NCBI GenBank assembly: GCA_902602845.1
Contig: CACKSN010000005.1
Coordinates: forward strand, 1 to 64,000
Direction of reading: 5' to 3'
DNA from: an uncultured Alphaproteobacteria bacterium
GTDB taxonomy: Bacteria > Pseudomonadota > Alphaproteobacteria > HIMB59 > GCA-002718135
DNA length: 64,000 nt
The position numbers and the translations under genes are program-made. The notes below the pieces were generated by a model. That model ran no database searches, had not been told where the DNA came from, and saw only the letters and a program-made list of their open reading frames with translations. The first letter of the stretch is position 1, and each line of letters begins with the position of its first letter. Below are positions 29,240 through 37,877 of this stretch, piece by piece.

Positions 29240-29672
29240 AATTACTTTAAGTACTTTAATTTCATTCATTCCTTTATATGTTCTAGCTCACAAAGTCACA
29301 TTAGAAGACAAATCGTTAGAAAAGATTGTCAATGAAAGAATGGCAATAATGCAAAAAATTAAAAGCACATCAACGAAACTTTACAGACTAATAAATTCAG
29401 ATCAATATGAGGATATGCTAAAACTTAATGAAACTCTTCTTCATTCAGCATCTGAATTTAAAGATTATTATCCCGAAAATAGTCAAGCAGAAGGAGCTAG
29501 TGATAATATTTGGAGTGATCGAGAAACATTTAATGAATACAACCAAAACTTTGTAGATGATATCGAAATGATATCTTTAGGCATAGAACTAGAAGATAAC
29601 GAAATGATAAGTGATGCTATTAAAGCAATGGCTGCAAACTGCAGCACTTGTCATAAAAAATTTAGAAATTAA
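29223..29672 (+). CDS. Cytochrome c' (class II c-type cytochrome)
   Basis: 149 residues: a signal peptide (about residues 1-22, ending VLA), a helical body with the RMAIMQKIKS region typical of the first helix, and the haem-binding CSTCH motif at the extreme C-terminus (CSTCHKKFRN). C-terminal haem placement after a four-helix bundle is the cytochrome c' layout. Periplasmic. The family binds NO and related gases; the role here is inferred only. Its start overlaps the iolE end by 17 nt, and its stop overlaps the convergent permease gene by 4 nt. Confidence 0.87.
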   Translation: MGILFKITLSTLISFIPLYVLAHKVTLEDKSLEKIVNERMAIMQKIKSTSTKLYRLINSDQYEDMLKLNETLLHSASEFKDYYPENSQAEGASDNIWSDRETFNEYNQNFVDDIEMISLGIELEDNEMISDAIKAMAANCSTCHKKFRN

Positions 29673-30379
29673 TTATTTAATCTTAAGTGAGGATTATATT
29701 TCCATTCTAAATATTTAACAAATTGAACCATTAGAAAATTTAGAAAAAGATAAAGAATTCCTGCTGCAATAAATGCTTCAATTGGTGCAAATGTTTTAGC
29801 CATTATCTTTCTCGCTATACCAGTCATTTCCATGTATGTTGTAAGACTAACTAAAGAAGTAGCTTTAACCATTAATATTAACTCATTTCCATAAGATGGA
29901 AGAACTTTTCTAATAGCTATAGGCAATATAATTTTTCTTAAAAGCAAAAATTTTGTAAAACCAAGAGATAAACCAGACTCAACTTGACTTTTTTCAATTG
30001 ATTGAATGCCTCCTCGAAAAATTTCCGCTCCATATGCAACAGTGTTAATTGTAAGTGCTATTACCCCACACCAGAAAGGCTCTTTTAATGCATACCACAA
30101 AAAACTTTCTCTTATAAATTTGACAGAACCTAATCCAAAATAAATTAAATATATTTGAACCAGCAAAGGTGTACCTCTAATTATAAAAATATAACCAGCA
30201 ATCACTTTGGATAAAATTATAATTTTAGAGACTCTTCCTAATGCAAATAATAATGCTAAGATAAAACCTATGGGTAAAGAAATTAATAGTAATAAAATCG
30301 TATTGTCCAAACCTGATAATACTAAAAAAAAATTATTGAAAATCAGAGAATTTGTAATGTTATTAAAAAAATCTATCAT
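29669..30379 (-). CDS. Polar amino acid ABC transporter permease (HisM-type)
   Basis: 236-residue inner-membrane permease, about five helices. The ATPase-docking EAA loop is recognisable as IQSIEKSQVESGLSLGFTKF, and NTVAYGAEIFRGGIQSIE is the usual preceding segment of the His/Glu/Gln/Arg/opine subfamily. It overlaps the upstream permease gene by 4 nt, so the two form a heterodimer. No substrate-binding or ATPase gene is adjacent. Confidence 0.9.
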   Translation of the reverse strand: MIDFFNNITNSLIFNNFFLVLSGLDNTILLLLISLPIGFILALLFALGRVSKIIILSKVIAGYIFIIRGTPLLVQIYLIYFGLGSVKFIRESFLWYALKEPFWCGVIALTINTVAYGAEIFRGGIQSIEKSQVESGLSLGFTKFLLLRKIILPIAIRKVLPSYGNELILMVKATSLVSLTTYMEMTGIARKIMAKTFAPIEAFIAAGILYLFLNFLMVQFVKYLEWKYNPHLRLNN

Positions 30380-31086
30380 GTTGAAAATCCCTTAGAATAA
30401 TTAATTTCTAAAGATTTAAAAACTCGACTAGAGAGAGTAGTTAAGCATAAATATAATATTGCTGCAGTTATCAAGAAAGTTAGGGGAGAGTGTTCTACAT
30501 TTGAAGATATTCTGGTTTGACGCATGATTTCAACTAGTCCAGTTACTGAAATTAAAGAAGTATCTTTAAGAGTTATCTGCCATACATTGCCTATTCCAGG
30601 TAGTGCATGCCTTATTACTTGTGGAGAAATAACTTTTAAGAAAATATTAAATTTATTCATACCAAGTGCGCGCGCAGCTTCTATTTGACCTTTGGATATT
30701 GATAAATAGGCAGCTCTTAGAACCTCACTGGAATACGTTGCTGATATAACAGCTATAGCAATAGTAGCAATTGTAAGAGCATTCAGCTCTATGTACTTAT
30801 TATATCCAAATACTTTAGCGATACTCATTACAAGAGAATTTCCTCCAAAAAAAATTAAATATATTACTAATAGCTCTGGAATACCTCTTATTACTGTGGT
30901 GTAAAAATTAGCAAAAAAATTTGTTATTCTATTTTGAATTATTTTTGCCCAAACAGTAAGAATTGCTAAAAATAAACCTAAACCCATTGATAAAATACTC
31001 ACAACTAAAGTCATAAGTGTTGCAACAAGAAATTCATCGCCCCAACCTGCATCTCCAAATACTAATTTTTCAAATTTAAACATCAA
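30376..31086 (-). CDS. Polar amino acid ABC transporter permease (HisQ-type)
   Basis: Second permease of the pair, 236 residues. EAA loop: YLSISKGQIEAARALGMNKF, preceded by ATYSSEVLRAAYLS. TTVIRGIPELLVIYLIFFGG is the characteristic early segment of amino-acid permeases. The start overlaps the end of the glycosyltransferase-like gene by 11 nt (or 8 nt if the second ATG is used), so transcription probably comes from upstream of that gene. Confidence 0.9.
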   Translation of the reverse strand: MMFKFEKLVFGDAGWGDEFLVATLMTLVVSILSMGLGLFLAILTVWAKIIQNRITNFFANFYTTVIRGIPELLVIYLIFFGGNSLVMSIAKVFGYNKYIELNALTIATIAIAVISATYSSEVLRAAYLSISKGQIEAARALGMNKFNIFLKVISPQVIRHALPGIGNVWQITLKDTSLISVTGLVEIMRQTRISSNVEHSPLTFLITAAILYLCLTTLSSRVFKSLEINYSKGFST

Positions 31087-31972
31087 ATCTAAGTGATTTT
31101 TTAATCAGTTCTCCATTAGTTGTTTTTATATTTGATAAAATTTTTTTATTTAATCGTATATCATCCAAACCAGCAAGATGTACAAGCGCGATTGGATTAT
31201 TTGGTAAATAAGGTTCAAGAAATTTTTTTTGAATATCATCATATATTGGAAGATGAAATTCACACATCCAATTACAGTATGAAGGAAGGAATTCAGTCGG
31301 TACTTTATCTTCATGAACAGTTAATGCCAAAGCTACTTGATCAGTTCCAAAAATTCTACCTTTTCTTGCAGCTAATTTTATATTCTTTTGAAAAATATCC
31401 CATATAAATTTATTTGAACTAATAGCAAAAGCACCAGCATTAAGCGTTGAATAGAAAGCAAATTTTTTACCTAAGTTCTTTGAAACTGACTTTCCAATAT
31501 TTTTAAAATTAATTGTTTTAACTTTAATAGGAAAATTTAAAAACCAATCTACTTTAGCAGTATTAAAGTATGCTCTATCGCTTTGAGGAGTTATAGTTAA
31601 GCAATCATTTCTTGCGCCCTTTTCATATAGAAGAAATGAATTCAGGTCATTTAACCAAATATCAGCATCTAACCAAATATAAATTTTATAATTTTCAAAA
31701 TAATCTGGCAGATAAGCTCTTGCAACTTGTGTTTTTAAATGATCTCTTCCAAGTATTTTATATTGAGGTACTTTCGCATCCCATTTTGCATCTCTTATTT
31801 TAATATTATTTTCTTTTAAATAATTTATTTGTTCTTCATCCATGCCTGTATTTAAAACAGCAAAATGATAATCATCCAAGATATTATTTTTTTTTAATGA
31901 GAGAAATAATTCTTTTAAAAGATGGAAATATTTATTATCTGAGGAACTTACAATTATTTTATCGATAGACAT
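31076..31972 (-). CDS. Glycosyltransferase-like protein (GT-A fold, GT8-like)
   Basis: 298 residues from ATG 31972. The nucleotide-sugar metal site is visible as IYIWLDADIWL (a DxD motif), with N-terminal DKIIVSSSDNKYFHLL and late FGTDQVALALTVHED and ALVHLAGLD, an order of motifs like GT8-type retaining enzymes. The frame remains open upstream to 32065, but that extension runs into tRNA-Phe, so it is rejected. Acceptor and donor are unknown. It overlaps a transport operon rather than a polysaccharide cluster. Confidence 0.7.
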   Translation of the reverse strand: MSIDKIIVSSSDNKYFHLLKELFLSLKKNNILDDYHFAVLNTGMDEEQINYLKENNIKIRDAKWDAKVPQYKILGRDHLKTQVARAYLPDYFENYKIYIWLDADIWLNDLNSFLLYEKGARNDCLTITPQSDRAYFNTAKVDWFLNFPIKVKTINFKNIGKSVSKNLGKKFAFYSTLNAGAFAISSNKFIWDIFQKNIKLAARKGRIFGTDQVALALTVHEDKVPTEFLPSYCNWMCEFHLPIYDDIQKKFLEPYLPNNPIALVHLAGLDDIRLNKKILSNIKTTNGELIKKSLRFDV

Positions 31973-32032
31973 TAATTTAAATAGATTATTTAAACAGATT
32001 TTAATATTAGGAAAGAATATTAATAATAATAA

Positions 32033-32108
<76 letters not shown>

Positions 32109-32166
32109 ATAAATTAAACTGATAAAGTGTTTTGTATTGTTATTCAATTAAATATTTTATTATTAG

Positions 32167-32343
32167 TCAATTTTTCAAGTCTTCTGTATTTTCATCAGTC
32201 AACCATTGCATCAAATCTAAGCTAGCACATTTTTTTGAACAGAAGGGTATGAAAGGTTCTTTTGCAACCTTTTTACAAGTTGGGCATTTTACTCTTTGTT
32301 TTAAAGATAAAATATTATTTTTCTTCTTCTTCTTTACTTCCAT
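32167..32343 (-). CDS. yacG: Zinc-ribbon protein YacG (DNA gyrase inhibitor family)
   Basis: 58-residue ORF too short for ordinary ORF lists. After a lysine-rich start it reads [20 protein letters not shown] and then [14 protein letters not shown]. This is the CPxC...PFCSxxC zinc ribbon plus DLxxWL of YacG, a small protein that binds and inhibits GyrB in E. coli. Its ATG overlaps the infA stop by 10 nt, so it is probably translationally coupled to infA. Confidence 0.9.
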   Translation of the reverse strand: MEVKKKKKNNILSLKQRVKCPTCKKVAKEPFIPFCSKKCASLDLMQWLTDENTEDLKN

Positions 32344-32552
32344 CTGAAAGTAATTCGGCCCTTTGTTAAATCATAAGGAGTCATTTCTACTGTAACTTTG
32401 TCACCTGCTAAAACTCTAATTCTATTTTTTCTCATCTTACCTGAAGAATGTGCTAAAATTTCATGATCATTTTCTAATTTAACTTTAAACATTGCATTAG
32501 GAAGTAATTCTAAAACTACACCTTGAAATTCAATTGAACCTTCTTTTGGCAT
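32334..32552 (-). CDS. infA: Translation initiation factor IF-1
   Basis: 72-residue single OB-fold protein, the standard length. Motifs: [60 protein letters not shown]. Binds the ribosomal A site during initiation. Followed by yacG as in several Alphaproteobacteria. Confidence 0.98.
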   Translation of the reverse strand: MPKEGSIEFQGVVLELLPNAMFKVKLENDHEILAHSSGKMRKNRIRVLAGDKVTVEMTPYDLTKGRITFRWK

Positions 32553-32586
32553 CTAATTCCTTTTTTTTAACTTTATATAATTAAAT

Positions 32587-33870
32587 TTATTTCTTTTGTC
32601 TAATTTTTACTGACATTTTATGTGCATCTAAACCCTCAATACCAGCCATAATTTTAGTGTCTTCTTTAATAGAATTAAATGATTTAGAATTAATTTTTAC
32701 TAAAGAATTTCTTTTCATGAAATCTAAAACTCCCAAACCTGACGAAAATTTTGCTGAACCAGAAGTTGGCAAAATATGATTTGTACCAACAATATAATCA
32801 CCAAAAGCTTCAGCAGAATAACTACCAACAAATATTCCTCCAGCATTATTAATTTTTGATAACAAAAAATTGTACCTTTTAATTTGAATATGAAGATGTT
32901 CAGGGGCAATATGATTTATTATATTATAACTTTGGTCTAAATCTCTAACAATTAGAATTAATCCATTATTTTTTAAACTTTTTTCTATTATTTGCTTCTT
33001 TTCAGTTGTTTTGAGCAAAATGTTGATTTCTTTTATGACTTTATTAGCAAATTTTAAACTGTCAGTAATTAAGATGGACTGTGCATTAACGTCATGTTCT
33101 GCTTGTGCCATTAAATCTGATGCAACCCAAGAGGGGTCATTGTCTTCATCTGCAACTACAACTATTTCTGAAGGTCCTGCTATTAAATCTATTCCAACTT
33201 TACCAAATAGTTGTTTTTTTGCCTCTGCAACAAAAGCATTACCGGGACCAAATATTTTATTAACTGGTTTAATTGTTTTTGTTCCAAGAGCTAGAGCAGC
33301 TATTGCTTGTGCTCCACCAACAAAATAGGTTTCACTTATATTCAATTCTTTAACCAATGATAAAAAATAAGGATTAATATTTTTACTAGGTGGAGTGACA
33401 CACACAATTCTTTTTACGCCAGCTATCTTGGCAGGAACTACATTCATTATTAAAGATGACGGATAAAATGCTTTGCCACCTGGAACATATACACCAACTG
33501 ACTCTATTGGCTTCCATTGAGACTTCAACATAATGTTATTTTTTACTTGTGTAATGTCTTTAGGAAATTGTTTTTTATGAAAAATTGTAATATTTTTAAT
33601 TGCTTTCCTAAAACTTTTGATTACGTTTTTATCAACACTTGTCGAAATTTTTTTAGTTTGTAAGTTCAATTTCAAATCATTATTTTTAATATTTATTTTA
33701 TCAAATTTTTTTGAATATTTATAAATTGCCTCATCTCCATTTTTTTTTATGTCAATTATTATATTTTTTACTATTCGAGCTATTCTAGTACTAACTTTAT
33801 TGTTTCTTTTAATAAGAATATTTTCAAGATTATTATTAACTATATTTTTTTTTAAATTTACAATTTTCAT
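32587..33870 (-). CDS. hisD: Histidinol dehydrogenase
   Basis: Zinc-dependent enzyme performing the last two oxidations to histidine; 427 residues. YVPGGKAFYPSSLIMN, GGAQAIAALALGT, KIFGPGNAFVAEAKKQLFG and the catalytic and metal-binding segment SDLMAQAEHDVNAQ are all present, as is the C-terminal histidine in GLDAHKMSVKIR. Its ATG overlaps the hisG stop by 4 nt. Confidence 0.97.
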   Translation of the reverse strand: MKIVNLKKNIVNNNLENILIKRNNKVSTRIARIVKNIIIDIKKNGDEAIYKYSKKFDKINIKNNDLKLNLQTKKISTSVDKNVIKSFRKAIKNITIFHKKQFPKDITQVKNNIMLKSQWKPIESVGVYVPGGKAFYPSSLIMNVVPAKIAGVKRIVCVTPPSKNINPYFLSLVKELNISETYFVGGAQAIAALALGTKTIKPVNKIFGPGNAFVAEAKKQLFGKVGIDLIAGPSEIVVVADEDNDPSWVASDLMAQAEHDVNAQSILITDSLKFANKVIKEINILLKTTEKKQIIEKSLKNNGLILIVRDLDQSYNIINHIAPEHLHIQIKRYNFLLSKINNAGGIFVGSYSAEAFGDYIVGTNHILPTSGSAKFSSGLGVLDFMKRNSLVKINSKSFNSIKEDTKIMAGIEGLDAHKMSVKIRQKK

Positions 33871-34514
33871 GAAATTATATTTTCAATTTCTGAGATAATT
33901 TTTTTTATTTTAATCATATCAGTTTTATATGCTGATCTATTAATGATAAGTTTAGATTGAATTTTCATTATATCTTCAATCTTTACGAGTCCATTTTCTT
34001 TTAATGTTTTACCAGTTGAGACTAAGTCTACTATTCTTCTACACATATTTAATGATGGAGCTAATTCCATAGATCCATTTAATTTAATTATTTCTGTTTG
34101 AATACCTTTTGAGGAAAAATATTTTTTTGTTATATTTGGATATTTTGTTGCCACTCTAATATTACTCCAAGTTTCAGGATCTTCTTTTTTTAAAAGACTT
34201 TGCTTTGCTGCCACTGAAATTTTACAATGTCCAATATTCAGATCTAGAGGAGCATAAACTTCTGAATAATCATTTTCTTGAATGACGTCTTCTCCAGCAA
34301 TTCCAATCTGTGCAGCACCAAATGCAACAAAAGTACATGCATCAAATGCCCTGACTTTTATAAACTCAATGTTCTTGTTATTGGATTTGAATTTTAATTT
34401 TCTAGTATTTTTATCGAATAATAAAGGATCTGGAGCAAATGACGTTTTTAAAAGAATTTTTTTACATTCTTTGATTATTCTTCCCCTTGGGACTGCAATA
34501 ATTATCTTACTCAT
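33867..34514 (-). CDS. hisG: ATP phosphoribosyltransferase, short form
   Basis: First enzyme of histidine synthesis, 215 residues: the short HisG form without the C-terminal regulatory domain. KIIIAVPRGRI, the segment AQIGIAGEDVIQEN and the PRPP-binding region DLVSTGKTLKENGL are visible. Short HisG normally works with the HisS-like partner HisZ; no hisZ lies in the window, so it should be elsewhere in the genome. Confidence 0.93.
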   Translation of the reverse strand: MSKIIIAVPRGRIIKECKKILLKTSFAPDPLLFDKNTRKLKFKSNNKNIEFIKVRAFDACTFVAFGAAQIGIAGEDVIQENDYSEVYAPLDLNIGHCKISVAAKQSLLKKEDPETWSNIRVATKYPNITKKYFSSKGIQTEIIKLNGSMELAPSLNMCRRIVDLVSTGKTLKENGLVKIEDIMKIQSKLIINRSAYKTDMIKIKKIISEIENIIS

Positions 34515-34561
34515 AAAAAATGAGCTTAATATATTGTGATTTAAAAAAAAACTAGGAAAAG

Positions 34562-35818
34562 TTAGCTTTTAATTCTTTTTATTTTTGCACCTAAGTTGCC
34601 TAGATATTTCTCTATTTTTTCATATCCTCTGTCTAAATGATATACACGATTAATAACTGTTTGACCTTCGCAGCAAAGAGCGGCTAGTACCAAACTTACA
34701 CTAGCCCTCAAATCACTAGCCATTACTTGTGCTCCTCTAAATTTTTGATTTCCTTTTATCAAAGCCTTATCTTTATGTAATTTTATCTTTGCTCCCAATC
34801 TATTTAATTCTGGAACATGCATGAACCTGTTTTCAAAAACTGTTTCCTTTATTTCAGATTTACCACTCACTATGGTCATTAATGACATAAGCTGAGCTTG
34901 TAAATCAGTAGGAAAACCGGGATATGGCTCAGTAACTACTTTAATACCCTTCAAAGATTTGGATGTTTTAATTTTTATTAAATTTTTTTTAACATCTATA
35001 TTAGCACCCATGTTTTTAAGAATTTTTATTAATGAACCTAAATGATCAGAGTTCAAACTCTTAATTTTAATATCAGTATTTAACATTACTGCTAAAATTA
35101 TAAATGTTCCGGCAACAATTCTATCAGGTATTATTGTATGTTTTGCTTTACAAAGGCTATCCACACCTTGAATATATATTTTATCTGTTCCAAGACCTTC
35201 TATTTTTGCCCCCATAGAAATCAAACATTTTCCCAAGTCTTCTATTTCTGGCTCCATAGCTGCTTTTTGAATAACTGTTTCACCTTTAGCCAATATAGAA
35301 GCCATTAAAATATTTTCAGTTGCACCGACACTTGGAAAGGGAAGTTTAATTCTATTACCTATTAATTTTTTTGATACTTTTCCAATAACAAACCCATTTT
35401 CAATTTTAAAATTTACTCCTAATTTTTCTAAGCCATTTAAATGAATATCAATTGGTCTAGTTCCTATTGCGCAACCTCCTGGTAAAGAAATCCTAGAATA
35501 ACCAAATCTTGATAAAAGAGGGCCTAATATCAACACTGAAGCTCTCATTTTTCTTACAATATCATAATCCGCTGAAATATTTTTGATATTTTTATTATTT
35601 ATAGTGATTAATTTTTTATTTTTTTTTATAACTGCACCATAACCGTTAAGCAATTTGATCATGTTATTTATATCATCAACATTTGGAATATTTGATAAAG
35701 TTAAATCTTCACTACTCAATAGTGAAGAAACAAGTATTGGCAAAGCAGCATTTTTTGAGCCGTGAACATTAATATCGCCTTTCAGATTTTTTTTTCCAGT
35801 AATTAATAATTTATCCAT
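34562..35818 (-). CDS. murA: UDP-N-acetylglucosamine 1-carboxyvinyltransferase
   Basis: First committed enzyme of peptidoglycan synthesis, 418 residues. The N-terminal GSKNAALPILVSSLL, the active-site loop LPGGCAIGTRPIDIHL with the catalytic cysteine (the fosfomycin-reactive residue in the family), and the YPGFPTDLQAQ and DLRASVSLVLAAL segments are intact. The short basic ORF upstream overlaps its start. Confidence 0.96.
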   Translation of the reverse strand: MDKLLITGKKNLKGDINVHGSKNAALPILVSSLLSSEDLTLSNIPNVDDINNMIKLLNGYGAVIKKNKKLITINNKNIKNISADYDIVRKMRASVLILGPLLSRFGYSRISLPGGCAIGTRPIDIHLNGLEKLGVNFKIENGFVIGKVSKKLIGNRIKLPFPSVGATENILMASILAKGETVIQKAAMEPEIEDLGKCLISMGAKIEGLGTDKIYIQGVDSLCKAKHTIIPDRIVAGTFIILAVMLNTDIKIKSLNSDHLGSLIKILKNMGANIDVKKNLIKIKTSKSLKGIKVVTEPYPGFPTDLQAQLMSLMTIVSGKSEIKETVFENRFMHVPELNRLGAKIKLHKDKALIKGNQKFRGAQVMASDLRASVSLVLAALCCEGQTVINRVYHLDRGYEKIEKYLGNLGAKIKRIKS

Positions 35819-35942
35819 TATTTTTTTTTGCTTTTTTTCTTTTCAAAATATTTGACTTTAATTGATCTTCTAATCTTTTTAGCCTAGAACTTCTAACTAA
35901 ATTTTTAGTCTGTTTTTTTTTTGTATTTTTATTTTCTGTCAC
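35811..35942 (-). CDS. Small basic hypothetical protein upstream of murA
   Basis: 43-codon ORF starting with GTG at 35942, three nt after the DUF2256 stop, and ending inside the first codons of murA. The product is about 40 % lysine plus arginine, with a middle segment LVRSSRLKRLEDQLKSNILK that would form an amphipathic helix. The tight packing between two genes on the same strand, with a stop just beyond the murA ATG, argues for coupling. I recognise no family. It could instead be a translated leader or chance ORF in an A-rich spacer. Confidence 0.5.
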   Translation of the reverse strand: MTENKNTKKKQTKNLVRSSRLKRLEDQLKSNILKRKKAKKNNG

Positions 35943-35944
35943 AA

Positions 35945-36127
35945 TTAAGATGTTTTTATGTTAGAAATATTTTTTTTAGAGCATTTTTTTGAACAGTAAA
36001 TAACATTCTTCCAATCTCTTTCCCATTTTTTTCTCCAATAAAAAGGTCTTTTGCATACAATGCAAATTTTCTTTGGAAGATTGATTTTATTGATTTTATT
36101 CAAAAAGATAGAAATATGTATATGCAA
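35945..36127 (-). CDS. DUF2256 zinc-ribbon protein
   Basis: 60 residues from ATG 36127. The core [20 protein letters not shown], then [12 protein letters not shown], is the DUF2256 pattern: two CxxC-type pairs around an aromatic, lysine-rich WRKKW. Function unknown in the family. Using ATG 36127 gives a 32-nt overlap with the transporter gene and a leader not typical of the family; a TTG at 36103 is an alternative start. Confidence 0.8.
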   Translation of the reverse strand: MHIHISIFLNKINKINLPKKICIVCKRPFYWRKKWERDWKNVIYCSKKCSKKNISNIKTS

Positions 36128-37247
36128 CTAAAATAGCTGGCACTGCACTATATAAAGTGGCTAATATTGCTGCTTTGGGAGTAAGAGCAATTGCAGGAAA
36201 TAAAGCATCTCCATCGTTAGATATTGCATTTCCAAGTTCAGCAGATAAAGGAATGTATCCATTCAAATAAAATGTGGCTACAACTACTTGAGGTCCACAC
36301 CCAGGAAGAAAACCAAATAATATCGCAACTAGAGGAACTAGTGGCATCCAAAGATCGAAAAAAACTTTTAAATCTAAGTTAGAAAAATACATAAATATTT
36401 CAAATATTAAAAAACCACTAATTACCCATGTTGTTACAAAATTTGTTGTATCTATTACTCTAGATATATAACCTCTACTTTTGTCAGTAGAACATTGAAA
36501 ATCACTTAAAGGATTTAGTGACCACATAAATATTGAAAGAATTGCACCAGAGGAACCGATAAGAACAAATAATGAGTTATAAATATCTGATGTTAGTTCA
36601 ATTCTAAAAGCTGATAAAAATCCCATAATAAAACCAGGAATAAAAATAAATATCCAAAAAATATTAAATTTAGAAACAAAAGTTTTTTTAATTTTCTCAA
36701 ACTCAATTTTTACAATTGATTTTGGCTGCATAAATTGAGTACCATGAATTAAATCAACACAATATCCTGAAATAGAGCCTACTAAAATTCCAATAATAAA
36801 TATTAACAATCCAGTAGAAGGTTCAATTGCTAAAATTAGAAAAGCTGCATCTCCCATTGTTGCAGTTAGAACAGCAACTAATGACCCAAAAGATATTCTT
36901 CCTTGAATATATTGAGTTACAACAATAATAGCTCCACCACAACCTGGTATTGCTCCAAGAAAAGCAGCTAAAGGAACATGAATTTTTTGAGTTTTAGATA
37001 AAAATATTTTAACATCAAATTTTGTTAAGCTATCAAGTCCAATAAATACAAATAAAGTGAAACCTACAAAAACAGAGACTTGAATGTAAGCATCTATCAT
37101 TGAATTTCTTATAATATTTCCAAATTCTCCACTTTGAAAAGCTAATGCTAAAATGAATAATCCAAAAAAAGATTTTTTTAATAATCTTCCTTCGTTGGCA
37201 AAGATAATTTTTTTCTGATTATTTATGACATTTATTAAAGCATTCAT
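36096..37247 (-). CDS. Putative manganese/heavy-metal transporter (ArsP_2-like, about 10 membrane helices)
   Basis: 383-residue integral membrane protein with two matching halves: [20 protein letters not shown] in the first and [20 protein letters not shown] in the second, each with a PGCG loop, plus [12 protein letters not shown] and [12 protein letters not shown] as the paired acidic loops. This is the pattern I associate with the family called putative manganese transporter (PF11449). ATG 37247 (MNALINVI) is preferred over the open frame back to 37355, which would run across the palindrome and into the divergent gene. Divergent from an MntR-like regulator, which supports a Mn or Fe role. 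Confidence 0.72.
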   Translation of the reverse strand: MNALINVINNQKKIIFANEGRLLKKSFFGLFILALAFQSGEFGNIIRNSMIDAYIQVSVFVGFTLFVFIGLDSLTKFDVKIFLSKTQKIHVPLAAFLGAIPGCGGAIIVVTQYIQGRISFGSLVAVLTATMGDAAFLILAIEPSTGLLIFIIGILVGSISGYCVDLIHGTQFMQPKSIVKIEFEKIKKTFVSKFNIFWIFIFIPGFIMGFLSAFRIELTSDIYNSLFVLIGSSGAILSIFMWSLNPLSDFQCSTDKSRGYISRVIDTTNFVTTWVISGFLIFEIFMYFSNLDLKVFFDLWMPLVPLVAILFGFLPGCGPQVVVATFYLNGYIPLSAELGNAISNDGDALFPAIALTPKAAILATLYSAVPAILVAYTYFYLFE

Positions 37248-37266
37248 ATTATATTTATAGCTAAAT

Positions 37267-37286
37267 AATATAGCTATAGCTATATT
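37267..37286. promoter_or_regulatory. Perfect 20-bp palindrome, candidate MntR operator
   Basis: AATATAGCTATAGCTATATT is its own reverse complement over all 20 bases. It lies in the short spacer between the divergent metal-transporter and MntR-like genes, 20 nt from the transporter ATG and about 40 nt from the regulator ATG. A further TATAGCTA occurs at 37256-37263. Binding by MntR is inferred from position. Confidence 0.65.
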
Positions 37287-37325
37287 TCTATTAATTTTTT
37301 TTAAATTTTGTGATATTTTAATATT

Positions 37326-37715
37326 ATGTCTTTTAGGAAAGTAAGAAATGCCCATAAAACAGAGAATACAGAAGATTATTTAGAATTAATTTCTGAGCTA
37401 CTTTCTCAAAAAGGAGAGGCAAGAATAGTAGATATTGCAAATAAATTGGGAATTGCGCAAGCTACAGCAAACAAAACTGTTCAAAGGCTTCAAAGTCAAG
37501 GTTATATTAAAAGAGAACCATACAGGTCAATTTTTTTAACAGTTAGGGGGCAAATGATAGCGAGTAAATCAAGAAAAAGGCATAATACAGTGCTTAAATT
37601 TCTTTTAAATTTAGGATTAGATGAAAGAACAGCATCTGCCGATGCCGAGGGCATTGAGCATCACGTTAGTGAAAAAACTCTTAAAAAAATGGAAAAATTT
37701 AACTTCTCTAAATAA
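37326..37715 (+). CDS. mntR: MntR/DtxR-family metal-dependent transcriptional regulator
   Basis: 129 residues: an N-terminal winged helix (NTEDYLELISELLSQKGEAR, then the recognition region GIAQATANKTVQRLQSQGYI) and a dimerisation region with metal-ligand candidates in HNTVLKFLLNLGL, ADAEGIEHHVSEKTL (Glu and His residues as in DtxR/MntR). No SH3-like third domain, so it is the short MntR form. Divergent from the metal transporter; presumably senses Mn(II) or Fe(II) and acts at the palindrome between them. Confidence 0.88.
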   Translation: MSFRKVRNAHKTENTEDYLELISELLSQKGEARIVDIANKLGIAQATANKTVQRLQSQGYIKREPYRSIFLTVRGQMIASKSRKRHNTVLKFLLNLGLDERTASADAEGIEHHVSEKTLKKMEKFNFSK

Positions 37716-37752
37716 ATTAATTATTGCCAAATCAAATTAGAAAAATTATAAA

Positions 37753-37790
37753 AAAAGAAGGGACACGGCGAATATATCCCTTCTTTTATC
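37753..37790. terminator. Bidirectional rho-independent terminator
   Basis: AAAAGAAGGGA (37753-37763) pairs with TCCCTTCTTTT (37777-37787), giving an 11-bp stem with T-rich flanks on both strands. It stands between two convergent genes, mntR and the methyltransferase, and can serve both. Confidence 0.85.
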
Positions 37791-37877
37791 GTATGGTTTA
37801 TGAATTCAAATAAACCTAATTATCTTTTATCCGATTCTCTAATTAGTAACAAATTTTTAAGTAAAAATTCTCAAAAA

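Noticed and set aside
32132-32347. 71-codon plus-strand ORF opposite yacG
   Set aside because: The minus strand here encodes a recognisable YacG zinc ribbon coupled to infA; the plus ORF is its shadow.
34515-34561. Terminator between hisG and murA
   Set aside because: The T-run after CTAG has only about three supporting base pairs, too weak to call.
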